Part shown: positions 53,937 through 62,403 of the stretch, one piece after another
Position numbering within the stretch: the stretch's first letter is position 1
Layout of the letters: every line of letters begins with the position of its first letter
NCBI RefSeq assembly: GCF_900184265.1
Contig: NZ_FXXA01000002.1
Span: forward strand, 2,404,539-2,468,538
Source: Eggerthella timonensis
GTDB lineage: Bacteria > Actinomycetota > Coriobacteriia > Coriobacteriales > Eggerthellaceae
Reading direction: 5' to 3'
DNA: 64,000 nt
Position numbers and translations under genes: made by a program
Notes under the pieces: generated by a model
The model's database searches: none
Seen by the model: the letters and a program-made list of their open reading frames with translations, nothing else
Told to the model about the DNA's origin: nothing

Positions 53937-54006
53937 ACAGCCCTCCGGACATACGGAGCGTTCCGCAGGAACGTAAGCGAAGCACTCATAAAGGAGGAAA
54001 CGATCT

Positions 54007-55272
54007 ATGAGCGGTGATAACGTAGTATTGGCGCGCAACACGGAAGCGGCCCCCCAGAACGACCGTCACGCGCAGACCGTGGCGTTCTCGCACTACAACA
54101 ACATCTCGGCCCAGCTTCCTATCGACCCCGAGACCGGCGCGCTCGTCGAAGGCGGCATCTTCGAGCAGGCCGAGCAGTGCTTCGAGAACCTCGAGGCCAT
54201 CGTCGAGAGCATCGACCACTCGCTGAACGACGTCGCGCGTCTCACCGTCTTCGTGCGGGACATTCGCGACATGGACGCCGTCGACGAGGTGTTCCGCGCC
54301 TTCTTCCCGACCTACGTTCCTTCCCGCACGGCCATGGCCGTCGCGGCGCTGCCCATGGACGCGCTCGTGCAGGTGGAAGCGCTCCTCGTCAACGGCGAGG
54401 GCACCATCCCCAACGAGCCGCAGGCCAACGACCTCGTGAAGTACGTGAACAACACGCACAACGCTCCCTACGACGGCCTGTCCTCGCAGAGCGTCGCCTT
54501 CTCGCACTACAACAACCTGACCGCGCAGCTGCCCATCGACCCCGTGTCGAACCAGATCGTGGTCGGCGGCGTTGCCGAGCAGGCTGCCCAGTGCCTGAAG
54601 AACATCAAGGCGATCCTGACGAGCATCGACGTTCCGTTCGACGACATCGTCAAGGTCACCGTCTTCCTGAAGAACCTCTCCGACATCGACGCCGTGAACG
54701 ACGTGTACACGCGCTTCTTCCCGGATTCGGGCATCGCCCGCGCCGTGGCCTACGTGCCCGCCCGCACGGTGGTCGAGGTCGCCGAGCTGCCGATGCACGC
54801 GCTCGTGCAGATCGAAGCCGTGGTGTCGCACGGCGACGGCACGCCGCCGCAGGAAGTGGAAGCCCGTCACGGCCTCATCATCGAGGCGAACGACACCGAC
54901 GCGGCCCCCACGAGCCCGCTCTCCACGCAGAGCGTCGCGTTCTCGCACTACAACAACATCTCGGCGCAGCTGGGCGTCGACGCCGCGTCGGGCCTGCTCG
55001 TCGCCGGCGGCGTTGCCGAGCAGGCCGAGCAGGCGTGCAAGAACATCAAGGCCATCATCGAGAACGTCGACCATACGATGGAAGACGCCGTCAAGGTGAA
55101 CGTCTACCTGAAGAACATCGACGACCTTGCCGCCGTCGAGGACGTGTGCGCCCGCTACTTCACCGGCGCTCCCGCGTTCCGCGCGGTGGGCACCGCGGCG
55201 CTCCCGATGGACGCGCTCGTGCAGATCGACGCGATCTTCGGCAACGCCGAGGGCACCCCGCCGGTCAAGTAA
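54007..55272 (+). CDS. Triple RidA/YjgF-domain fusion protein
   Basis: A 421-residue protein made of three head-to-tail RidA domains, each opening with AFSHYNN (residues 26, 164 and 311) and ending with ALPMDALVQ-type strands. Normal RidA is a 125-residue homotrimer that hydrolyses reactive enamines/imines with an arginine at the subunit interface. Domains 1 and 2 keep the arginine (R107 in PSRT, R253 in PART); domain 3 has Phe391 there with Arg shifted to 392. The fusion may fold as a built-in pseudo-trimer with one altered site. AAAGGAGGAAAC upstream implies strong translation. Confidence 0.9.
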   Translation: MSGDNVVLARNTEAAPQNDRHAQTVAFSHYNNISAQLPIDPETGALVEGGIFEQAEQCFENLEAIVESIDHSLNDVARLTVFVRDIRDMDAVDEVFRAFFPTYVPSRTAMAVAALPMDALVQVEALLVNGEGTIPNEPQANDLVKYVNNTHNAPYDGLSSQSVAFSHYNNLTAQLPIDPVSNQIVVGGVAEQAAQCLKNIKAILTSIDVPFDDIVKVTVFLKNLSDIDAVNDVYTRFFPDSGIARAVAYVPARTVVEVAELPMHALVQIEAVVSHGDGTPPQEVEARHGLIIEANDTDAAPTSPLSTQSVAFSHYNNISAQLGVDAASGLLVAGGVAEQAEQACKNIKAIIENVDHTMEDAVKVNVYLKNIDDLAAVEDVCARYFTGAPAFRAVGTAALPMDALVQIDAIFGNAEGTPPVK

Positions 55273-55297
55273 CCTGCTTGCGCATCGGATGAACGAG

Positions 55298-55327
55298 AAG
55301 GCCGGGGAGCGCTCCCCGGCCTTTTTT
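55298..55327 (+). terminator. Terminator of the RidA fusion gene
   Basis: AAGGCCGGGGAGC pairs with GCTCCCCGGCCTT, followed by TTTTTT. A strong rho-independent terminator. Confidence 0.9.
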
Positions 55328-55463
55328 GCGCGGCGGCGCTGCTCACGAAGCGGCATCCAACCGCCAACAGGCTGCATACGGCTTTCTGGTCAGGCTGTTC
55401 TGAGGGCGTTGCTCGTCTATCCTTTCCTTCATCATCTACGAGCATCCGAGGAAAGGATAGGAC

Positions 55464-55715
55464 ATGAGCATCATCGTATGGATCATCATCGGCGGTTTGG
55501 CCGGCTGGATCGCGAACATGATCATGAAGACGGACGGCAGCCTCATCAAGAACATCGTGACGGGCATCGTCGGCGCGCTCATCGGCGGGTTCGTCATGAG
55601 CTTCTTCGGCGCTGCGGGCTTCACCGGGTTCAACCTCTGGTCGTTCTTAGTTGCGTTGATCGGATCGGTGATCCTCATCGCCGTCATCAACCTGCTGACC
55701 GGCAAGCGCGCGTAA
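55464..55715 (+). CDS. GlsB/YeaQ/YmgE family stress-response membrane protein
   Basis: An 83-residue protein with three spans and the glycine-rich family pattern: IIIGGLAGWIANMIM, then IVTGIVGALIGGFVM and FLVALIGSVILIAVINLL. The family (transglycosylase-associated) is induced by stress in several bacteria, but its molecular function is unclear. Behind AGGAAAGGATAGG. A hairpin (55737-55774) follows the stop. Confidence 0.93.
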   Translation: MSIIVWIIIGGLAGWIANMIMKTDGSLIKNIVTGIVGALIGGFVMSFFGAAGFTGFNLWSFLVALIGSVILIAVINLLTGKRA

Positions 55716-55736
55716 CGCCGCTGCCGATCGACTGGA

Positions 55737-55774
55737 CGCCGAGGGCCGGGAGCGCACGCTTCCGGCCCTCGGCG
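55737..55774 (+). terminator. Hairpin after the GlsB-like gene
   Basis: CGCCGAGGGCCGG pairs with CCGGCCCTCGGCG across an inner AGCG/CGCT. No T-run. Confidence 0.6.
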
Positions 55775-55801
55775 TGCTCGCTCGAAAAAGGCGAAGGCGC
55801 C

Positions 55802-55963
55802 GGCCCCTATGCGTTGCAAAATCGGGTTTTTGGTCGCCCGACGCATGCCGCGGCTGCCGTTTCGCACCTGCCGGAAAACGGTGAACTGGGACGATGTCCC
55901 GAGGCGCTTCGAAAGCGCCTCGGGGAAACCGCCAAAAACCCGATTTTGCAACGCATAGGGGCC
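55802..55963. repeat. Long inverted-repeat element, copy 2
   Basis: Arms 55802-55833 and 55932-55963 are perfect 32-bp inverted repeats (outer end GGCCCCTATG, inner end GGGTTTTTGG) around a 98-base spacer. The spacer holds a perfect nested stem, CCCGAGGCGCTT (55898-55909) with AAGCGCCTCGGG (55913-55924). Arms align with those at 37062-37232: CCCCTATG, AAAATC and GGTTTTTGG are shared at the same offsets. No gene lies between 55716 and 56004. Confidence 0.85.
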
Positions 55964-56004
55964 CGTCCCGTGCCACGCCGCCGTTGGCCTGCGCGTAGAC
56001 CGCA

Positions 56005-57054
56005 TCATCGCGAGGGCGGTACGGAGCTTATCGGTATCTCCACGCTTCCGACCGTGATCGACGCCACCTCGTCGAGATCGAGGAACCGGTCGAACGCCAC
56101 GTGCTTGTCGGTGACCGTCGTCTGCTCCCGCACCTCGACCCCGCCGCCTTTCCGCGTCGCGTCGACGACGGTGCCGTCCTTCATGTTCACCGTCAAGGGC
56201 CGCTCTTGCAGGCGCTTCGACTCCGGCGTGCCGGCTCCGGTCGGGCCCAACCCGATCGGGAAGTCGATCATGAGGTCGACCGACAAGCTCAAAGGGGAGA
56301 TCGTGATCGCGTTGATCGTGGCGGTGCCCTCGTCGAAGGCGAACGTCTGACCAGCCGGCACGTTTCTCGACAGATCGGCGCAGTTGGCGAGGAAGCTCAT
56401 CCTCCAGGCGCCCTCCACGAGGGTTCGCGCTTCGCCGTCTTCGTCGAGGGCCATGAGGTCGAGCAGCTTCACGCGCACGGGCCTGCCGAGGAAGCTGCCG
56501 CCGCCGTGCGTGTCGATGGTGCTCGCCTTCACGAACTGGATGGCGTTGTCGTCGGGGTCGGCATCGAAGAAGTACGAGGCGGTGCCGCGCGACGGCGCGC
56601 CGTCGATCGTGACGGTTGCCAGGTTCCCGAACCTGAGCGCCAGCGTGCCGTCCTCGTTCTTCCGGATCCCCTCGAAGGCCGTGCCGTCGTCCTTCGCGAC
56701 CCTCAGCACGACGGCGTAGTTGGATCGGTCGCCCACGACGGCCTCGGCAGTGACGGTGACGCCGTTCGACGAAGCGCTCGCGACGGGCCGTCCGACGCGG
56801 TCGACCACCTCGGTTGCCGGAAGCGTCTCCGCCTTCGCGGCCGGGCGCCCCAATATCCCAGCCGCGTACGCCGTGCAGCCGACGACGAGCGCGAGGAGGG
56901 CCGCGGCCGCGGCTATCGCGAGGGTGCGGGTTCGGCGGGATGCGCGACGCGGACGCTCGGGCGCGGCCGCAGCCTCGAGGGCCTGCGCCAGGCGCCGCTT
57001 CGCTTCGGGGGAGAACCGCAGCTCGTCGAGGGCTGCCTTGTACTCATCGATCAT
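56005..57054 (-). CDS. DUF4179-type membrane anti-sigma factor
   Basis: A 349-residue protein: cytoplasmic N-terminus (EYKAALDELRFSPEAKRRLAQALE), one membrane span at about 45-68 and a large extracytoplasmic beta-rich domain. This layout, and an 11-base overlap with an ECF sigma gene upstream, identify it as the partner anti-sigma/DUF4179 protein. It would hold the sigma factor until an envelope signal arrives. The signal is unknown. Confidence 0.85.
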   Translation of the reverse strand: MIDEYKAALDELRFSPEAKRRLAQALEAAAAPERPRRASRRTRTLAIAAAAALLALVVGCTAYAAGILGRPAAKAETLPATEVVDRVGRPVASASSNGVTVTAEAVVGDRSNYAVVLRVAKDDGTAFEGIRKNEDGTLALRFGNLATVTIDGAPSRGTASYFFDADPDDNAIQFVKASTIDTHGGGSFLGRPVRVKLLDLMALDEDGEARTLVEGAWRMSFLANCADLSRNVPAGQTFAFDEGTATINAITISPLSLSVDLMIDFPIGLGPTGAGTPESKRLQERPLTVNMKDGTVVDATRKGGGVEVREQTTVTDKHVAFDRFLDLDEVASITVGSVEIPISSVPPSR

Positions 57055-57556
57055 CGTCGGCTCCTTCCAGCGCGGCGCGCAGCTTGGCGCGCCCGCGGCT
57101 CAGATGCGCCGCAACGGCGTCTTCGGTGCGATCGGTCATCTGCGCGATCTCCCGCGCCGTGTATCCTTCGTAATAGTGCAGGTACACGGCCTCGCGGTAG
57201 GCCTGCGGCAGCGCCATCACCGCGTTGAGCACGTCGCTGTCCGGCGCTTCGGGCGCGGCGGCCCCGGCTGCGGCTTCGAGGGCGACCGACGTGCGTCGCC
57301 GCCCGCTGCGCAGCACGTCCTTGCAGGCGTTCGCCGTCGTGCGCACCACCCAGGCGCGCTCATGCTCGGCGCTCTCGAACGCGCGCCCGCCCTGCAGCAG
57401 CTTGATCAGCACGTTCTGGCAGATGTCCTCCGCATCGTGCGTGGACTTGAGGTACGTGTAGCTCAGGCGCAGGATGAGGTCGGCGTACGTGCGCACGAGC
57501 CGCTCCGCCTCGTTTTCGGGTTGTCGCTTGCGCATAGGGTGTCCGTTTCCTGTCAT
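57044..57556 (-). CDS. RNA polymerase ECF-type sigma-70 factor
   Basis: A 170-residue sigma factor with region 2 (VRTYADLILRLSYTYLKSTHDAEDICQNVLIKLLQ) and region 4 (LPQAYREAVYLHYYEGYTAREIAQM ... VAAHLSRGRAKLR). No sigma-1 or sigma-3 domain. It is followed by the overlapping DUF4179 gene and likely directs an envelope-stress regulon including itself. MTGNGHP and MRKRQPEN are alternative starts eight codons apart. Confidence 0.93.
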   Translation of the reverse strand: MTGNGHPMRKRQPENEAERLVRTYADLILRLSYTYLKSTHDAEDICQNVLIKLLQGGRAFESAEHERAWVVRTTANACKDVLRSGRRRTSVALEAAAGAAAPEAPDSDVLNAVMALPQAYREAVYLHYYEGYTAREIAQMTDRTEDAVAAHLSRGRAKLRAALEGADDDR

Positions 57557-57625
57557 CTTCCGGGCAACGTCGCTTCACCTTCGATACGATCCAGACGCAC
57601 GGATCCTGACAGCGCGGGCGCGATT

Positions 57626-58597
57626 TTAGGAGAATTCCCAAAAATCCTGGATGAGCTCCTTGCGGTTCGCGCGCCCGGCCTTCTGGAGGATGTGGTGCAT
57701 GTGCACCTTGACGGTGCTCGGCGCGAGGTGCATGGAGGTGGCGATGTTCTGGTTGTCCTTGCCCAGCAGCACGAGCCTGAGCACCTCGGCCTCGCGCTTC
57801 GACAGCTGGCGTGCGGCCGCGTAGGCCACGAGGTTCTGGTCGATGAACGTCTCGAGCGACGCGCCGCCCTGCGTGGGCGGCTCGGCGCGCCTCAGGGACA
57901 GGTTCCTCCAGGCGCTCGTGCAGGCTGCGAACGCGCAGCACAGCACGAGGGCGTTCTCGGCGAAGTTGCGCTCGGGGAAGAAGGGCAGCGCCCGGCCTCC
58001 TGACGCATGCGGGTCGACGAGCAGCAGGAACACGACGTTCTCCAGCAGCACGCACGTGACGAGCGCCCAGAGCGCGCCGTAGAGGGCGCGGTGGCGCCGC
58101 ATGCGCAGCCGCAGCACGTCGTCGCGCGTGGCGACGTAGCGGACGGCGAGGTAGACGAGCATCGCGTACAGCAGAGCCTCGCGCATGCTGTAGAACAGGA
58201 ACATCTGGCCGTTGCCCGCGGGCACGAGCAGCAGCGCGGCGGCGCTCGCCAGCGCGAACGCCGCGCCTGGCATCCAGCGCACCGCCGGCCTGCGCTCCTC
58301 CAGGTACTCGCACAGCACGAGCCAGAACGATACGAGCGCGCCCCCTCCGATAAGGATGGAGGCGACCGGGCTGCCGATGAAGAAGGGGGTGGCCGACGCG
58401 TCGGCGGCGCGCTGCATGAGGAAGTCGTCCTGGAACACGAGCGCGACGTCGAAGAAGTAGAACAGGAAGCCGGCGAACGCGTAGCGGTACGTCTTGTTGC
58501 GCGTCACCAGAAACGAGGCGAGGCACGTCGCCGCCGTCAGGATGACGGCCAAGAGCACGATGAGCGTGTAGTAGAAAAGACCGAGCCCCATGTCCAT
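57626..58597 (-). CDS. LuxR-type regulator with seven-span membrane domain
   Basis: A 323-residue protein, shorter than the other three membrane LuxR proteins here. About seven hydrophobic segments fill residues 5-235; the C-terminal LuxR helix-turn-helix covers 260-323 (LSKREAEVLRLVLLGKDNQNIATSMHLAPSTVKVHMHHILQKAG). No flavoreductase is adjacent; the divergent neighbour is the YfcC transporter, a possible target. Confidence 0.88.
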   Translation of the reverse strand: MDMGLGLFYYTLIVLLAVILTAATCLASFLVTRNKTYRYAFAGFLFYFFDVALVFQDDFLMQRAADASATPFFIGSPVASILIGGGALVSFWLVLCEYLEERRPAVRWMPGAAFALASAAALLLVPAGNGQMFLFYSMREALLYAMLVYLAVRYVATRDDVLRLRMRRHRALYGALWALVTCVLLENVVFLLLVDPHASGGRALPFFPERNFAENALVLCCAFAACTSAWRNLSLRRAEPPTQGGASLETFIDQNLVAYAAARQLSKREAEVLRLVLLGKDNQNIATSMHLAPSTVKVHMHHILQKAGRANRKELIQDFWEFS

Positions 58598-58820
58598 GCG
58601 CGTCCTCGTTCGTCGTCGCCGCCACGCGCCCGCAGGGGCGCATATCCCGAACAGTATAGACGATTGGCCGCAACGCGCCAGCTCAAACGCCTCTACAACC
58701 GAAATACACCCGCTCCTACCACCTGGTTAGGACTGCCCGCGTGACCGGGGGCGCGACACGATGAGGCCAGCGTGCGAAACGTACGGAACGAAACGACGAA
58801 GGTAGACGAAAGGGGACCGC

Positions 58821-60407
58821 ATGTCGACGGAAACCGCACTGCCCACCAGCACCGCCTCGCCCGAGGAGGATCCGCCCAAGAAGAAGCGGAAGCTCAGCTT
58901 TCCCACCGCGTTCACCATCCTGTTCGCGCTCACCATCGTCGCGGTGGCCGCCACCTGGTTCGTGCCGGCGGGCCAGTACGCGAAGCTCGCGTACAACGCC
59001 GACTCCGGCATGCTGCAGATCACGAGCCCCCAGGGCGCGGTGAGCGAGGAGCCCGCCACGCAGGAGACGCTCGACGCCATCGGCGTGAACATCGGCATCG
59101 ACCAGTTCACCTCGGGCGCGCTGTCCAAGCCCATCTCGGTGCCCGACACCTACGAGCGCCTGGAGCAGCAGCCCAAGGGCATCGCCGACATCACGGTGAG
59201 CATGGTGTCGGGCACGGTGGAGGCCGCCGACATCATGGTGTTCATCCTCGTGCTGGGCGGCCTCATCGGCGTCGTGAACGCGAGCGGCGCGTTCGAGTCG
59301 GGCCTCATGGCCCTCACGAAGAAGACGAAGGGCCACGAGTTCCTGCTCGTGTTCCTCGTGAGCGCCCTCATGGTCCTCGGCGGTACCACCTGCGGCCTCG
59401 AGGAGGAGGCCGTGGCCTTCTACCCCATCCTCGTGCCCATATTCCTGGCGCTCGGCTACGACTCCATCATCTGCGTGGGCGCCATCTTCCTGGCCGGGTC
59501 GATGGGCACGACGTTCTCCACCATCAACCCGTTCTCCGTGGTCATCGCCTCGAACGCGGCGGGCGTGAACTTCACGCAGGGCATCGAATGGCGCATCGCC
59601 GGCTGCATCGTGGGCGCCGTCGTGGTCATCGCGTACCTGTACTGGTACAGCCGCAAGATCAAGGCCGACCCGACGTTCTCCTACACCTACGAGGACCGCG
59701 AGAAGTTCGCGAAGCTGTACAACGTGGAGACAGGGGAGACGAAGGAGGCGCGTGCGACCGGCTTCACGCTCAAGAAGAAGGCCATCCTCGTGCTGTTCGT
59801 GGCGGCGTTTCCCATCATGGTGTGGGGCGTCGTGAGCCAGGGCTGGTGGTTCCCACAGATGGCGGCTTCGTTTCTGGCCATCGCGATCGTCATCATGTTC
59901 CTGTCGGGCATCGCCGAGAAGAAGGTGGTGGATGCGTTCATCCACGGCGCGTCGAGCCTCGTGGGCGTGTCGCTCATCATCGGGCTGGCGCGCGGCATCA
60001 ACCTCATCATGGAGCAGGGGCTCATCTCCGACACGCTGCTGTTCTGGTCGTCGGGCCTCGTGCAGGGCATGACCGGACCCGTCTTCATCATCGTCATGAT
60101 GCTCATCTTCTTCCTGCTGGGCTTCGTGGTGCCCTCGTCGTCGGGCCTGGCCGTGCTGTCTATGCCCATCATGGCGCCCCTGGCCGACACCGTGGGCATC
60201 CCGCGCTCGGTGGTGGTGTGCGCCTACCAGTGGGGCCAGTACGCCATGCTCTACCTCGCGCCCACCGGCCTCGTGCTGGCCACGCTCACCATGCTGGACA
60301 TGAAGTACTCCAAGTGGCTCAAGTTCGTGTGGCCCATGGTGCTGTTCGTGCTCATCTTCGGCGGCGTCCTGCTGGTCGCCCAGGTGCTGGTGTACGGAGC
60401 CGCGTAA
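58821..60407 (+). CDS. YfcC family transporter
   Basis: A 528-residue membrane protein with about twelve spans and the YfcC/DcuC-type (PF03606) pattern: FPTAFTILFALTIVAVAATWFVPAGQY near the start, GGTTCGLEEEAVAFYPILVP and a re-entrant-like FVVPSSSGLAVLSMPIMAPLAD. A lysine-rich N-terminal cytoplasmic stretch precedes the first span. Family members are thought to carry organic acids or amino acids; substrate not known. Divergent from the LuxR gene at 57626. Confidence 0.92.
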   Translation: MSTETALPTSTASPEEDPPKKKRKLSFPTAFTILFALTIVAVAATWFVPAGQYAKLAYNADSGMLQITSPQGAVSEEPATQETLDAIGVNIGIDQFTSGALSKPISVPDTYERLEQQPKGIADITVSMVSGTVEAADIMVFILVLGGLIGVVNASGAFESGLMALTKKTKGHEFLLVFLVSALMVLGGTTCGLEEEAVAFYPILVPIFLALGYDSIICVGAIFLAGSMGTTFSTINPFSVVIASNAAGVNFTQGIEWRIAGCIVGAVVVIAYLYWYSRKIKADPTFSYTYEDREKFAKLYNVETGETKEARATGFTLKKKAILVLFVAAFPIMVWGVVSQGWWFPQMAASFLAIAIVIMFLSGIAEKKVVDAFIHGASSLVGVSLIIGLARGINLIMEQGLISDTLLFWSSGLVQGMTGPVFIIVMMLIFFLLGFVVPSSSGLAVLSMPIMAPLADTVGIPRSVVVCAYQWGQYAMLYLAPTGLVLATLTMLDMKYSKWLKFVWPMVLFVLIFGGVLLVAQVLVYGAA

Positions 60408-60469
60408 GCGAGGAGGGCGCGTTCGCAGGCTGCGCCCGCAGGAGGGCTTTCGGGTTGTGGTCGGCGGCC

Positions 60470-60665
60470 GGGTCACGTATACTGGTGGCCGCTCGGGATG
60501 ACCCGAGCCTTGCAGGTGCGTCGAGCCCCTCGCGGGAGCTCCGCCGCAAGCCCGTCTGCCGGGACAACCCGGGAAACCATCGAGCATGCGCTTCATCCGA
60601 CGGCCCGCCGCGCGCGGAGCCGCGGCCGGGGCGCATGCTCGCGCACGTATGGAGCGAAGCGAATC
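60470..60665 (+). promoter_or_regulatory. Long GC-rich leader before the MATE gene
   Basis: A TATACT-like -10 box lies at 60477-60482. About 175 bases of transcribed leader follow, with hairpin-forming stretches such as CTCGGGATGACCCGAG and CCGGGACAACCCGGG. It might be a cis-regulatory RNA, but I do not recognise a known riboswitch class in it. Confidence 0.35.
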
Positions 60666-62126
60666 ATGCACGGAACCGAAGAGACGACGGAAGGCGCCCT
60701 CGCGCCCGGCAACGACCAGAAGATCGATCGCCTCGGCACCGAGAGCACGTTCAAGCTGCTGCTGGAATTCTCCATCCCGGCGGTGGCGGGCGTGCTCGTG
60801 CAGATGCTGTACAACGTCATCGACGCGGTGTACGTGGGGCACGCCGTGGGAGCCGACGGCCTGGCGGCCACGACGGTGGCGAACCCCATGATGACGGCGA
60901 TGGTGGCCGTTGCCATGCTCGTGGGCGTGGGCGGCAACGCGCTGGCGGCCATCAAGCTGGGGGAGCGCAAGAAGGACGTGGCGGAGCGCGTGGTGGGGAA
61001 CAGCTTCGTCTTGCTGCTCATCGCCACCGCAGTGCTGTGGGCCGTCGCGCTCTTCGCGCTCGAGCCCATCCTGCGCTATTCGGGCGCCGACGACGCCGTC
61101 CTGCCGCTCGCGCTCGATTTCATGACGATGATCGTCGCGGGCTGCCCGCTGCAGTTCATCGCGTTCGGCATGAACAACTTCATCCGCACGGCCGGCCATC
61201 CCAACCGCGCGCTGGGCTCCATGCTCGTCGGCACGGGCGCGAACGTGGTGCTGGGCTACCTGTTCATCATCGTGCTCGACGGCGGCATGCGCGGCGCGGG
61301 CCTGGCCACCGTGTGCTCGTGGGCGCTGTCGGCCCTGTTCGTTATGCAGTTCTTCCTCAAGAAGGACTCGCCGATGCCCCTGCGCCGCGCCTCGCTCGCC
61401 ATCGACGGGCGCATCGCGCTGCGCGTCTGCGCGCTCGGCATCGCGCCCTGCGTCATGGAGCTGGGCTTCGCCGTGTCGTCGATGATCGAGAACAACCTGC
61501 TCGTGCTGTACGGCTCCGCCGACGCGCTCGGCGTGGACGGCGCGCTGGCGGTGATGCGCGTGCTGTCGGCCGTGGGCCTGTTCACGTTCATGCCGGCCAT
61601 GGGCATCTCGATGGGCGCCCAGCCCATCATCGGCTACAACTACGGCGCCCGCGCCTACGGCCGCATGAAGCGCGTGCTCGGGCAGGCCATCGCGCTCGGC
61701 ATCGCCATCACGACGCCCTTGTGGGCCACGGTCATCCTCGCGCCCGATATGTACGCGCACCTCTTCGGCCTGCCCGAGCAGTACATGGGCGAGACGGCTT
61801 GGGCGCTCGTGCTGTACCTCATGTTCATACCCATCCTGCCCATCCAGACCATCGGCTCGAACTACTTCGACGCCACGGGCCAGGCGGCGAAGGCCACCGT
61901 GCTCACGCTCACGCGCCAGATCCTGTTCCTCATCCCGCTGCTCGTGTTCTGCCCGGTCGTGCTGCCGCAGATACTGCCCATCACGGCGCTCGAGAGCGTG
62001 TGGCTGGCGCCGTCGATCTCCGACATCACCTCGACGCTGATCGTAGGCGGCTTCCTGGCCGTCGAGTGGCGGAGACTGCGCGCCGTGGAGGCGGGGAGGA
62101 AGCCTGAATCTCCGCGCAGGCTCTAG
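60666..62126 (+). CDS. MATE-family efflux transporter
   Basis: A 486-residue, twelve-span protein with the MATE repeat structure (FSIPAVAGVLVQMLYNVIDAVYVG, and second half IAPCVMELGFAVSSMIENNLLVLYG) and MGISMGAQPIIGYNYGARAYGR. It exports drugs or metabolites using Na+ or H+ gradients. ATG at 60666 is behind GGAGCGAAGCG. The leader upstream is long and GC-rich. Confidence 0.93.
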   Translation: MHGTEETTEGALAPGNDQKIDRLGTESTFKLLLEFSIPAVAGVLVQMLYNVIDAVYVGHAVGADGLAATTVANPMMTAMVAVAMLVGVGGNALAAIKLGERKKDVAERVVGNSFVLLLIATAVLWAVALFALEPILRYSGADDAVLPLALDFMTMIVAGCPLQFIAFGMNNFIRTAGHPNRALGSMLVGTGANVVLGYLFIIVLDGGMRGAGLATVCSWALSALFVMQFFLKKDSPMPLRRASLAIDGRIALRVCALGIAPCVMELGFAVSSMIENNLLVLYGSADALGVDGALAVMRVLSAVGLFTFMPAMGISMGAQPIIGYNYGARAYGRMKRVLGQAIALGIAITTPLWATVILAPDMYAHLFGLPEQYMGETAWALVLYLMFIPILPIQTIGSNYFDATGQAAKATVLTLTRQILFLIPLLVFCPVVLPQILPITALESVWLAPSISDITSTLIVGGFLAVEWRRLRAVEAGRKPESPRRL

Positions 62127-62403
62127 CTGCGCCGGGACGGCGCCGTCTCTTTTGTGCAAGCGCACAACGAAAAGCGAGAAGGTTACGACCCGGAAACGAA
62201 CGGGTAACGCGACGCCGTTTGCCAAAGACGTGTTGCCATTGGTCGCATCCGTATTCGCCGTTGGCACCCTTTTACCGAACAATCGCCTCCGGAGGGGGCC
62301 TGTCATCCGACCGTTCACTTTTCTCTGGTAGAGTGGCAGCGCGGGCGATATCGCTCGCTTTTATTGTTCAAGTGCAATCGGTAAAGGTAAAGGGGGAAAC
62401 TAC
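62127..62403. promoter_or_regulatory. Promoter region of the antiporter-subunit gene
   Basis: A 277-base gap. TTCACT near 62310 and TAGAGT near 62329 make a plausible promoter for the gene at 62404. Nothing else recognised. Confidence 0.4.

Noticed and set aside
58716-62318. A 1200-codon open frame antisense to the YfcC and MATE genes
   Set aside because: High third-position GC in the real genes keeps the opposite strand open; the translation is Arg/His-rich with no domain, and the plus-strand genes are clear.
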